From: a bacterium 1XD21-70
GTDB taxonomy: Bacteria > Bacillota > Clostridia > Lachnospirales > Lachnospiraceae
Length of the DNA: 64,000 nt
Assembly (NCBI GenBank): GCA_003669055.1
Contig: RAYB01000001.1
Span: forward strand, 62,001-126,000
Reading direction: 5' to 3'
The number at the start of each line of letters is the position of its first letter. The first letter of the stretch is position 1. Shown here piece after piece: positions 1 through 7,650 of this stretch. The notes under the pieces are model-generated. The model was not told where the DNA came from. It did not search any database and saw only the letters and a program-made list of their open reading frames with translations. A program made the translations under genes and the position numbers.

Positions 1-241
1 CCACCTGCCGTATCACCCCCGGAACCTCCCGCGGATCCTCCAGGTAAAAACTGACCTTCGCCGTCCCGTCATCCGGCGGCAATTCCGGCAGGATGTCAAT
101 AAACATCCCCTTCGTGTCTTCCTCCGAGAGCGGGATATTGTCTTCAATCTCGATCCCCTCAATCCCGATCTCGCCGAGCATGCTGCTAATCAGATCCACT
201 GCCGCTGTCGTGGTATTCAAGGTAAACTTTGTCCATTTCAT
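1..241 (-). CDS. prmA: Ribosomal protein L11 methyltransferase PrmA, N-terminal part (cut by window edge)
   Basis: Only the first 80 codons are inside the window. The protein starts MKWTKFTLNTTTAAVDLISS and continues with the acidic 'GIEGIEIEDN' and 'LPELPPDDGTAKVSFYL' stretches typical of the N-terminal substrate-binding domain of PrmA, which trimethylates ribosomal protein L11; the SAM-binding domain lies outside. The ATG at 241 follows a good ribosome binding site (AAGGAGA, 7 bases upstream) and its own sigma-A-like promoter. The identification rests on family resemblance of this N-terminal domain alone. Confidence 0.8.
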   Translation of the reverse strand, partial: MKWTKFTLNTTTAAVDLISSMLGEIGIEGIEIEDNIPLSEEDTKGMFIDILPELPPDDGTAKVSFYLEDPREVPGVIRQV

Positions 242-280
242 GAGAGTTCTCCTTAATAAGGCCTTTTTATAGCAGATGTT

Positions 281-309
281 ATCATAACATATAATTTACG
301 CCTTTACAA
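281..309 (-). promoter_or_regulatory. Sigma-A-type promoter for prmA
   Basis: On the minus strand TTGTAA (309-304) and TATGAT (286-281) are separated by exactly 17 bases, about 40 bases before the prmA start codon. Confidence 0.6.
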
Positions 310-330
310 CCATTTCCAAAGGCATGGCCT

Positions 331-1347
331 TCAATTTGCCTCCCCGAATACCGCCTGGTGGATCCCCTCGGAGATTGTAAAGCCAAGATGCCCTACCATC
401 TCATCAATATTTGGCGGCGTCACGTAAAGACTCCCGAATTCCGGCTCCAAAAGTTCCCGGATCAGGTCATATTGCTCATCCGGCGACATCCCCTGCATAA
501 ATTCCCCCATCCCTTTTGTCGCCATGTTCGAGGCCAGGGTCTCAATCATCGTGTTCACCGTATCATGGACAATCGCTGCCGCCCCTACTACCGTCGGCAC
601 CCCGATTGCCAGCACCGGCACTCCCAGGCTTTCCTTCGTCAGGCTATGGCGGTGGTTGCCCACGCCGGATCCCGGATGGATCCCGGTGTCTGTCAGCTGG
701 ATCGTCGTGCCCAGCCTGCGGATGCTCCTGGCCGCCAGCGCATCGATTGCAATCAGCAGGTCCGGTGAGGTTTCGCCGATAATCCCCTTTAAGATCTCCG
801 CCGTTTCCATCCCTGTCTGTGCCATGACCCCCGGGACAATGCCGCTGATCACAGGCAGGCCGCGCTCCCGGCAAAACCCTTCCCCATACTGCTGCTCCAA
901 ATGGCGCGTCACCTGCAAATTCCCGACTGCCTTCGGCCCTAAGGCATCCGGCGTCACCGAAGGGTTGCCCAGCCCAACCACCAAAACCTTCCAGTCCCGC
1001 GTTTCCTGTTTCCTGTCCCCGGGCGCCATGCTCGCAATCAGCTTCCGGATATGTTTTGCCAATTCCTTTGCCACCTCTTCATGGTAATCCTCATCCTTTT
1101 TTGCCAGCTGGTCCGCTTCCAGCGTCAGGTATGTCCCCTGCGGCTTTCCCATCGCGGCGGCGCCTTTCTCATCCAGGATCCTTACTTCCGTCAGTTTGAC
1201 CTGGCTTTCCTCCTCCTGCCACTCCCGCAGCGAAACCCCGGATATCTCCCCGCCGTCCCCCGGGAAACTTTCCCGTTCCTCCAACGCCAGGTCTGTCCGC
1301 ACCTCAAAATCAGGTTTTTCTTTCTCAATCACATAATCTACTGCCAT
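331..1347 (-). CDS. gpr: Germination protease GPR (spore protease)
   Basis: 338-aa aspartic-type protease (peptidase family A25) that degrades the small acid-soluble DNA-binding proteins during spore germination. It shows the family's hallmark 'FEVRTDLALE' near the N-terminus, where the zymogen is processed, and the two conserved acidic blocks 'VGLGNPSVTPDALGP' and 'LLIAIDALAAR', followed by 'GIHPGSGVGNHR' and 'IGVPTVV'. The start is placed at the ATG at 1347, which has AAAGGAG 7 bases upstream; the open frame extends 16 codons further but without a ribosome binding site. It is encoded next to prmA and divergently from rpsT. Its presence indicates an endospore former. Confidence 0.96.
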   Translation of the reverse strand: MAVDYVIEKEKPDFEVRTDLALEERESFPGDGGEISGVSLREWQEEESQVKLTEVRILDEKGAAAMGKPQGTYLTLEADQLAKKDEDYHEEVAKELAKHIRKLIASMAPGDRKQETRDWKVLVVGLGNPSVTPDALGPKAVGNLQVTRHLEQQYGEGFCRERGLPVISGIVPGVMAQTGMETAEILKGIIGETSPDLLIAIDALAARSIRRLGTTIQLTDTGIHPGSGVGNHRHSLTKESLGVPVLAIGVPTVVGAAAIVHDTVNTMIETLASNMATKGMGEFMQGMSPDEQYDLIRELLEPEFGSLYVTPPNIDEMVGHLGFTISEGIHQAVFGEAN

Positions 1348-1447
1348 CTTTTCTCTCCTTTTGTTATTGGGCTCCCTTTCCCTGCCGCGGCCCAAAGGCG
1401 CCCGGCATGCTATTCACTATTTTTCGCAAAATCCTCCAAATTATGTA

Positions 1448-1476
1448 TTGACATTTTTACCCGGATTGGCTAGAAT
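1448..1476 (+). promoter_or_regulatory. Strong sigma-A promoter for rpsT
   Basis: TTGACA (1448-1453), 17-base spacer, TAGAAT (1471-1476): one mismatch to the full consensus, about 90 bases before the rpsT start. Confidence 0.85.
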
Positions 1477-1564
1477 AAAACAGTATGTTTACATTGAACT
1501 GTCCGTGTCCAGACTTTGATGCAAACCAGCGATTAATAACCATAAAATATCGGAGGTGAACAGA

Positions 1565-1828
1565 TTGGCAAACATTAAATCTGCAAAAAAGAGAATCTTA
1601 GTTAACGAGACTAAGGCTGCAAGAAATAAGGCGATTCGTTCAAGGGTAAAGACTGCCTGCAAGAAAGTGACTGCCGCCGTGGCTGCCGGTGACAAAGCTG
1701 CTGCTCAGGCTTGCCTGACTGCTGCAATTTCCGAGATCGATAAGGCCTGTACCAAGGGCGTGTACCACAAGAACACTGCTTCCAGAAAGGTATCCCGCCT
1801 ATCCAAAGCTGTGAACACGATCGCATAA
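1565..1828 (+). CDS. rpsT: 30S ribosomal protein S20
   Basis: 87-aa basic protein that binds 16S rRNA early in 30S assembly. The sequence 'ANIKSAKKRI' at the start, 'RNKAIRSRVKT' in the middle and 'GVYHKNTASRKVSRLSKAVN' at the end are classic S20. The start is a TTG at 1565 (giving M-A-N-I-K), 6 bases after a perfect GGAGGTG. An in-frame GTG at 1556 is part of that ribosome binding site and is not the start. It is monocistronic, with a near-consensus promoter upstream and an intrinsic terminator downstream. A TTG start may tune expression, because S20 is known in other bacteria to be translationally autoregulated. Confidence 0.97.
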   Translation: MANIKSAKKRILVNETKAARNKAIRSRVKTACKKVTAAVAAGDKAAAQACLTAAISEIDKACTKGVYHKNTASRKVSRLSKAVNTIA

Positions 1829-1844
1829 TCAGATAAAAAAGCAA

Positions 1845-1883
1845 AATCCCCTTCCGGAAGGTGTGCCGGAGGGGGATTTTTTT
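1845..1883 (+). terminator. Intrinsic terminator of rpsT
   Basis: The inverted repeat AATCCCCTTCCGG / CCGGAGGGGGATT with an 8-base loop is followed by a run of seven T. Confidence 0.92.
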
Positions 1884-2009
1884 GTCTCTTTTTTTGCCCC
1901 TGTTTATTATTTCCAGGAGGATTCGCTTAATCTGCCGTATACCATGACCAGTTATGGATAATATACATTACTGGATAATGCTGGTTTAATTAAGGCAGAG
2001 GTGAATCAA

Positions 2010-2288
2010 ATGATTATATACGACCGACTCTGGGAAACTATGAAAACAAAAGGCATCAGCCAGTACCGCCTGATTAAATATTACGGCTTCAGTGCCGGGC
2101 AGATCGGACGGCTGAAAAAGAACTCTTATGTATCCACCCATACCCTTGATGTGCTTTGCACCATCCTAAACTGCCCGATCGAAGATATCATAGAGTTCCG
2201 GCTGGACACTTCGATCCCTCCGGATCGTGAAACGGATCTTTCCTCCTGTGCCGAAGCATCCGCAAAAAACAACAGGCAAAAAAAATGA
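2010..2288 (+). CDS. Small XRE/Cro-type helix-turn-helix regulator
   Basis: 92-aa protein beginning MIIYDRLWETMKTKGISQ. Residues 4-63 fit a short Cro/C1-type HTH domain: helix 'LWETMKTKG', turn-helix 'SQYRLIKYYGFSAGQIGRLKKN', then 'TLDVLCTILNCPIEDIIEF', the usual tail of the domain. The last 25 residues are polar and probably disordered. The ATG at 2010 was preferred to an in-frame GTG at 2001 because the GTG overlaps the ribosome binding site (CAGAGGTG). It stands alone between rpsT and the convergent holA, so its target cannot be deduced from context. The 180 bases before it hold the rpsT terminator and no clear promoter. Confidence 0.82.
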   Translation: MIIYDRLWETMKTKGISQYRLIKYYGFSAGQIGRLKKNSYVSTHTLDVLCTILNCPIEDIIEFRLDTSIPPDRETDLSSCAEASAKNNRQKK

Positions 2289-2300
2289 CGGATATTCCGA

Positions 2301-2345
2301 AAATGCAGCCCAAAACCGTTCTTAAGGTTTGGGCTGCATTTTTCT
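2301..2345. terminator. Bidirectional terminator between the HTH gene and holA
   Basis: A 16-base arm AATGCAGCCCAAAACC pairs with AGGTTTGGGCTGCATT around a short loop. T-rich on the + side (TTTTTCTT) and, on the minus strand, followed by TTTTC. It lies exactly between two convergent stop codons. Confidence 0.9.
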
Positions 2346-3316
2346 TAGTACTCTTTGGTAAGCAAAAGTTCCACGGCCAGCCGGTCTGAAAGCCGCCCCG
2401 TCTTCACAGCCTCTTCCATCTCCACACACAGGCTGACATAAGAAAGGATCTCCTCCCGGGAAAACTGCCTGGCCTGCGGCATGGCCTTTCCCACCACAAA
2501 CGGCTGCATTTTCAGCTTGGAGGCGATCTCCCCCCGGGCCATCCCCTTTTCCATCAGTTCCTTTACCTGCAGCAGCTGGTTGAACTGCCTGGCAATCAGG
2601 AACAAAATCCTCATAGGGGGTTCTTTTAAAGCCAGCAAGTCCTCATACAGGTCCAAGGCTTTCTTGGCCTGCCTGTTTACAATGGCCGCAACCATCTCGA
2701 ATATCCTGTTGCTGACACGCACCGTGCATATAAGTTCCACGTCCTCATTTGTGACCACATCCCGCCCCATGGTATAGCATATGAGTTTTTCCAGTTCCCT
2801 CTGGATATGCTCCATGTCATCGCCTGCCATGTTCAAAAACAGATCCATGGTAGTGTTGGTAATCTTCTTCCCTTCCCTGGCCAGGATAGCCCCTGCCCAA
2901 CGTGCCAGATGGGCGCTGTCCTGCCTTGCCATCTCGGCCGCATAGCCCATGCTTTTAACCTTTTTGTAGAGTTTCCCCCGCTTATCCACCTCCGACTCCA
3001 CGAACAGCAGGCACGTCGTCTGCGGCATCACAGAAAGATACTTCAGCAAAACCTCCTGGGCACTTTTAAAAAAACCGCTGTCCTCCACCAGGATAAGCCT
3101 TTTCTCCGCAAAAAACGGCATGGTATCCGCCATGCGGATCAATTCGTCCACATCCAGGCCTTTTCCCTCAAACCGGGAAAAATTCATGGCGTCTTCCCCG
3201 GCAATGGCTTCCCGCAGCCGGTTCTTATAGCTGTTTTTTAGGAAAGCCTCCTCCCCGAAAAGCAGGTATACCGGCTTAAAGCTATGTCCTTTAATATCCT
3301 CATTCAGTGTCTGCAT
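2345..3316 (-). CDS. holA: DNA polymerase III subunit delta
   Basis: 323-aa clamp-loader subunit that opens the beta sliding clamp. The N-terminal 'KPVYLLFGEEAFLKN' corresponds to the degenerate P-loop of HolA, followed by 'LILVEDSGFF', 'LLFVESEVDKRGKLYKKVK', and the C-terminal helical part 'FLIARQFNQLLQVKELMEKG' and 'RLAVELLLTKEY'. Length matches the family. It lies 57 bases after the BI-1 gene, and the two probably share a promoter; comEC is immediately upstream of those, an arrangement (comEC near holA) common in Firmicutes. Confidence 0.95.
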   Translation of the reverse strand: MQTLNEDIKGHSFKPVYLLFGEEAFLKNSYKNRLREAIAGEDAMNFSRFEGKGLDVDELIRMADTMPFFAEKRLILVEDSGFFKSAQEVLLKYLSVMPQTTCLLFVESEVDKRGKLYKKVKSMGYAAEMARQDSAHLARWAGAILAREGKKITNTTMDLFLNMAGDDMEHIQRELEKLICYTMGRDVVTNEDVELICTVRVSNRIFEMVAAIVNRQAKKALDLYEDLLALKEPPMRILFLIARQFNQLLQVKELMEKGMARGEIASKLKMQPFVVGKAMPQARQFSREEILSYVSLCVEMEEAVKTGRLSDRLAVELLLTKEY

Positions 3317-3373
3317 CTGCCCCTCCAGCCATCCCCAGGATGGAAAATGCGTCCCTTCCGGAACGCATTCTTA

Positions 3374-4087
3374 TCATTTCTTTCTGCCAAGAACCCGCAG
3401 CAAATAGATAAAGAGATTGATGAAATCCAGGTATAACTGCAAGGCCGCGAATACGGAGGCCTTCCTCGCCATCTGCGGGTCATGGGAATATGCCTGATGG
3501 TACGCCTTGATTTTCTGGGTATCATATGCCGTAAACAGCAGGAAGATAAAAATACCAGCCGTACATGCCAGGATCTCAAAACGTTCTAAGTTGATGAATA
3601 GGCCGGCCAGCCAGAACAGCAGCAAAAATACCAGGCCGCCTGTCAGGAAATTGCGCAGATTGCTCAAATCTGCCCTGGTGGTATATCCGATTAAGGCCAT
3701 AATCCCGAAAAACAGCGCCGTTGCCCCAAACACAAACACCAGGCTGGGGAACGCATAGATCAGGAAAAACACCGAGAAAACCACCCCGTTTAGCACGGCA
3801 TAAGTAAAGAACAAGGCTCTCGCCGTCCCCACTGAGACTTTATTGATCTGCGATGACATATAAATCACTACCGCCAATTCTGCAATGCCAAGCACAAAAA
3901 CCGCAGAGGGGATCGCAAACACATACCATACCAGCCCGGTCAGGTACAACCCCATGGCAACCATGAATGTCACCAATAGCCCCATTGCCATCCACCCAAA
4001 GGTTTTGGCCGTATAGCGGTTCAGCGGCTCATATTCCTCGGCCGCGCTATACACCCCATTGTATTGATTCAAATCCCGATAATCCAT
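3374..4087 (-). CDS. Bax inhibitor-1 / YccA family membrane protein
   Basis: 237-aa integral membrane protein with seven hydrophobic segments, beginning MDYRDLNQYNGVYSAAEEYE and followed by 'LNRYTAKTFGWMAMGLLVTF', the N-terminal signature of bacterial BI-1 proteins. It ends with 'ALQLYLDFINLFIYLLRVLGRKK', the characteristic C-terminal membrane helix and basic tail. Family members act as pH-sensitive calcium leak channels or modulators of membrane proteases; which applies here is unknown. The start at 4087 has AAAGGAG 6 bases upstream; a longer frame to 4138 lacks one. Confidence 0.93.
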   Translation of the reverse strand: MDYRDLNQYNGVYSAAEEYEPLNRYTAKTFGWMAMGLLVTFMVAMGLYLTGLVWYVFAIPSAVFVLGIAELAVVIYMSSQINKVSVGTARALFFTYAVLNGVVFSVFFLIYAFPSLVFVFGATALFFGIMALIGYTTRADLSNLRNFLTGGLVFLLLFWLAGLFINLERFEILACTAGIFIFLLFTAYDTQKIKAYHQAYSHDPQMARKASVFAALQLYLDFINLFIYLLRVLGRKK

Positions 4088-4128
4088 AAAAACTCCTTTC
4101 TGCAAAGACAATTCGCAACTATGGATTG

Positions 4129-4157
4129 ATTTTACCACACTTTCCTGGATTTGAAAA
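4129..4157 (-). promoter_or_regulatory. Possible promoter for the BI-1 gene and holA
   Basis: On the minus strand TTTTCA (4157-4152), 17 bases, TAAAAT (4134-4129), about 40 bases before the BI-1 start and just after the comEC stop. Confidence 0.45.
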
Positions 4158-4166
4158 TGGATATTC

Positions 4167-6617
4167 TTAATTTTTTCCGGCCCACAAACTCCACCACACC
4201 CGTTCCCCGTCCGTCCTGACGCTAACCGCCCCGCTTTTCCCCGTTTCCATCACCTGTACCCGCCTTTCTGACAAATTCTTTAGCACCTCCTCCCCCGGAT
4301 GCCCATAGCGGTTCCCTTCCCCATATGAGATCACTGCCCACACCGGCCTGACCTCATCCAGCCATTCTTTGCCTGTCGAATAGCGGGAGCCGTGGTGTGC
4401 CACCTTCAGCACCTGGATCCCTGCCAGTTCTGTCTCCGCGGCCCCTCCTGCGCCCTCCCGCTCCTGCCTCAAAAGGGATGCTTCCCCCTCCCCTGTCATA
4501 TCCCCTGTCAGAAGCATATGGAAATCCCCGTAATCTACACGGAGCACCAGGGAATGCCCATTGCGGTCTTCGGCTGCCCGCATCCCTGCTTCCCTGCCCT
4601 CCGCGCCCGGATACAGGCAGCGGATCCTTAGCCTGCCAAACGAAATCTTGTCGCCCCTCCCCATCCAGGATACCTCTGTTCCCTTCCTTTTTGCCAGCCC
4701 CTCCAGCCTGGCATAAACCTCATCGCCTTTCCCGGCTGCCGGAAGCACCAAATGCCGCACCGCGACCTCCCCCTCTTCCATCAGGTACAGCAGCCCGCTG
4801 ATATGATCCTGGTCCCCGTGGCTGACCACCGCGTAATCCACTGCCGAAATCCCTTTGCTCTTTAAAAAGGGTTCCAGGCGGTTTTCCCCCAGGCGTTTCT
4901 GGTCCGTGCTCCCGCCGTCAACCAGCACCGTCCTATCCTGTGTGCGGATGCAAATCCCGTCCCCCTGCCCCACATCCAAAAAAGTCACCTCCATCCCTTT
5001 GAGGGGGAAAGGAAGCAGCAGCAGGGCTGACACTGCCGCAGCCGCTGCCGCCCTGCGCCGCCGGCCTTGTTTCACAAGGCAGAAAGCCGCCGCCTGCGCC
5101 CCGAAGCCGGCCATCATCTGGTATGGGGTTGGCTGGCCCAATATCAGGCAGCTTCCCGGCAGGCATTCCCACAGCCTGCAAAGGCATTCATACAGCTTTA
5201 ACACCACATGCCCGCCCCCGGCGGCAAACCTCCCTGCCTCCAGGCTAAAACTCCCCAGCACGATTCCCGCCGTGCCGGAGGCAACCACAATCCCCATCAG
5301 CGGAACCACCAGCAGGTTAAGAAAAATCCCATAGAGGGGAAATTGGAAAAAATGGCGCAAGACAACCGGCAGGGTTACCAGCTGCATACTTCCGCTGGCC
5401 GCCAAGGACTGCCAAACCGCCGAACCCATCCCCTTATGCGGCTCATAAGCCTTCTTTCCATACAGTTCTGCGCTGATTCCGATTCCTGCCACTGCGCCAA
5501 AAGAAAGCTGCATCCCCGATTGGCAGAGACGGTAAGGGTTATCCCACAAAAGAAGCACCGCAGATAGCCCCAATGCAGACAAAAGGTCATAGCTGCGCCC
5601 TAAGTAAGAGGCCAAAAAACCGCAGGACGCCATGATAAAAGCCCGCACCACCGAAGGCGATGCCCCCGTCATCACGGCATAGGCAGCCAAAAACAGGCAC
5701 CCCGCGATCCCGGCCTTCCCATACCCTGTGCCTAATTTGCGCAAAGTGCCGTAGGCCGCTGCACTTACCAGCGACAGATGCAGGCCGCTGATAGCCAGCA
5801 AATGGGCAATCCCGCTTTTTTGGTACAGTTTCCGGATCCCGCTGTCCAACCGGCCTTTTTCCCCTAAGATCGCCGCCTGGAAAATACCGGCATCCTCCGG
5901 GTCTGCAACCTGCCCCAATATCTGCCTGGCATAGCCCGAGCACAGATACAGAAACTCCCCTGCCCTGCTATAGCTTGAGCCTGTTTCTTTCCAGGCAACC
6001 GCAAACATCCGGTAATTCAGCTTCTGGGTGCGGTAATAAGATCTGTAATCAAATTCTCCCGGATTTTTAGGCGCATCAAACCTGTTTACCTCCCCTTCCG
6101 CCTGGATCCTGCTCCCTATCTTAGGACGCCCCTTTCCGCACTCTAAATAAACCTGGAGCCTTTCCAGCCTTTTCCCGCTTCCGGCCTCTTCGCCTTCTGC
6201 CCTTTTGCTGCGCGGGGTGCAGGCACAGTCCTGCAAAAGCAGTATCCGGTATTCCCCGCTTTCTTTGACGGAAATAACCGTTCCCCAAACCCTTTGCTGT
6301 GTCTTGTCCAGATCCATCTGCTGCTCCCGGATGTGCCATTCCAGTGCCAGGCCTCCGCGCCAGAAGCCCGCAAGCAAAAAGCCGGCCGCCAGCAATGCCC
6401 ACACGGATGCTTTTCTTTTTCCCATCCCCCGCCTTATGGGACATGGCTGCCTGTCTTTTTGGGGCTTTTCTTTCCGTCCCATAAAAAAACACGGCAACAG
6501 CACCAGCAAAAAAGCCAGCGCCATTGCCATAACCATCTTCACTGCCAAAAACCCAAACAACCCTAACGCCTCTCCAAGCACAAATCCTGCCGTCAATATC
6601 AGCAGTGGCCGTTTGAT
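4167..6617 (-). CDS. comEC: DNA internalization channel ComEC/Rec2, with an apparently non-canonical start
   Basis: About 816 aa. ComEC forms the inner-membrane channel that imports single-stranded DNA in natural transformation. Domain order: N-terminal membrane helices and OB-like domain (roughly 1-210), polytopic competence domain starting near 'AAILGEKGRLDSGIRKLYQKSGIAHLLAISGLHLS', then a C-terminal metallo-beta-lactamase-like domain with 'LDVGQGDGICIRT', 'SHGDQDHISG', 'LLTGDM' and 'VAHHGS'. All expected motifs are intact. The expected N-terminus (x-K-R-P-L-L-I-L) begins at an ATC codon at 6617, 7 bases after a perfect GGAGG; there is no ATG, GTG or TTG at that place. The first conventional in-frame start, a TTG at 6596, is 28 bases from the ribosome binding site. 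The gene begins right after the GerMN lipoprotein stop. Confidence 0.93.
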   Translation of the reverse strand: MKRPLLILTAGFVLGEALGLFGFLAVKMVMAMALAFLLVLLPCFFMGRKEKPQKDRQPCPIRRGMGKRKASVWALLAAGFLLAGFWRGGLALEWHIREQQMDLDKTQQRVWGTVISVKESGEYRILLLQDCACTPRSKRAEGEEAGSGKRLERLQVYLECGKGRPKIGSRIQAEGEVNRFDAPKNPGEFDYRSYYRTQKLNYRMFAVAWKETGSSYSRAGEFLYLCSGYARQILGQVADPEDAGIFQAAILGEKGRLDSGIRKLYQKSGIAHLLAISGLHLSLVSAAAYGTLRKLGTGYGKAGIAGCLFLAAYAVMTGASPSVVRAFIMASCGFLASYLGRSYDLLSALGLSAVLLLWDNPYRLCQSGMQLSFGAVAGIGISAELYGKKAYEPHKGMGSAVWQSLAASGSMQLVTLPVVLRHFFQFPLYGIFLNLLVVPLMGIVVASGTAGIVLGSFSLEAGRFAAGGGHVVLKLYECLCRLWECLPGSCLILGQPTPYQMMAGFGAQAAAFCLVKQGRRRRAAAAAAVSALLLLPFPLKGMEVTFLDVGQGDGICIRTQDRTVLVDGGSTDQKRLGENRLEPFLKSKGISAVDYAVVSHGDQDHISGLLYLMEEGEVAVRHLVLPAAGKGDEVYARLEGLAKRKGTEVSWMGRGDKISFGRLRIRCLYPGAEGREAGMRAAEDRNGHSLVLRVDYGDFHMLLTGDMTGEGEASLLRQEREGAGGAAETELAGIQVLKVAHHGSRYSTGKEWLDEVRPVWAVISYGEGNRYGHPGEEVLKNLSERRVQVMETGKSGAVSVRTDGERVWWSLWAGKN

Positions 6618-6619
6618 CT

Positions 6620-7585
6620 TTATTCCTCCTCCATCCGTTCCAGTGGTTTTAACTCAATCTGCCCTCTCTCCTCCCCAATATAGTCCAGGTTCCTCTCAAA
6701 CAAAGCATTCAATTCAATCGAATCGCGAAATTTCATGTTCTGCGCCCCGTTAATGCTGATCTGCACACGGTTAACAGAAGAAAGTTCTGACAATGAATTG
6801 ACAATCGAGAAAATGGGGATATAATCCTTCACTTCCAGTGAATTATTTAAAAATCCGGCATCAAAATTCAAGTAGCACACATTTTCGTTCGTGGAAACGT
6901 TCAAAAGCTTGGTTCCTGGATCCAGGGTGGGTTCCAGGCCTGGCTGCCTTGGCCCGCTTAAGAGTTCTTCCAATATCACCTTTTCCACAGATGTATTGAT
7001 GTTATGGACCACCTCCCGCTTCTCGGCAAACAGCTGCTCCCCGGCCGGATCCGTAAAATACAGTGTAAGTTCTGTCCGCTCGTAGGCATTGACATCGCTG
7101 ATGCTGTCCACAAAATCCGAAGCCGACAGCATCCCCGCAGGCATACCGCTCTTATCCATCAAAAGCTGGTCACCGGAATAAATCGAGATATAATCAATGC
7201 CGGGAACCTGTGTCAGGGTACGCACCAGCGCTGCCCGGCAGAGGATCTCCCGCCCGGCAGGCATGGCGGCATAGCCACTGTCAAAATACAGGTATAGCAC
7301 CATATCCTCCTGCTTGTATCCCTGGTATACCACTTTATTTGACAGTGCTGCCTGGGAGTCTAAATCTGCCGGTACTTTCATGAAGCGATCCATCAGTTCC
7401 TGGATCAGGAGGTCTGCATCCACAGTCCTTGTCCGGTACTCCTGCGGCGCTAAGCGGGTCGCAGAAGAATTCAGGTAATAAACCTGGTATAATACTTCGC
7501 CCTCCTCTAGCGGCACCTCCCCCCTCGCACAGCCTGCAAGCAGAAAAACCGTAAGCAGAACCAGCCATATCCTTAACCGTCTCAT
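6620..7585 (-). CDS. GerMN-domain lipoprotein (GerM/LpqB-like)
   Basis: 321-aa secreted lipoprotein. The signal peptide MRRLRIWLVLLTVFLLAGC ends in a lipobox (LLAGC), so Cys19 should be lipidated. The mature part carries two GerMN-type repeats, one near residues 45-165 ('VVYQGYKQEDMVLYLYFDSGY') and one near 175-310 ('ILEELLSGPRQPGLEPTLDPGTKLLNV...CYLNFDAGF'). GerMN domains occur in the Bacillus germination protein GerM and in actinobacterial LpqB, which partners the MtrB kinase. Here the gene directly follows a sensor kinase gene, which suggests an accessory lipoprotein for that sensor. The start at 7585 has GGAGG 7 bases upstream; an upstream ATG at 7654 would give a non-signal N-terminus. 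Confidence 0.88.
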   Translation of the reverse strand: MRRLRIWLVLLTVFLLAGCARGEVPLEEGEVLYQVYYLNSSATRLAPQEYRTRTVDADLLIQELMDRFMKVPADLDSQAALSNKVVYQGYKQEDMVLYLYFDSGYAAMPAGREILCRAALVRTLTQVPGIDYISIYSGDQLLMDKSGMPAGMLSASDFVDSISDVNAYERTELTLYFTDPAGEQLFAEKREVVHNINTSVEKVILEELLSGPRQPGLEPTLDPGTKLLNVSTNENVCYLNFDAGFLNNSLEVKDYIPIFSIVNSLSELSSVNRVQISINGAQNMKFRDSIELNALFERNLDYIGEERGQIELKPLERMEEE

Positions 7586-7650
7586 TTTGTATCCTCCACC
7601 TGCCGCATCCCCGCCTGTAGCAGGCCCCGAATGCGGCAGTCCATCTCTTC

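Noticed and set aside
1556-1564. GTG start for rpsT three codons upstream
   Set aside because: The GTG is part of the GGAGGTG ribosome binding site, and S20 proteins begin at the TTG-encoded Met.
4397-5567. Several + strand open frames opposite comEC
   Set aside because: Pro/Arg-rich shadows of a GC-rich coding region without start signals.
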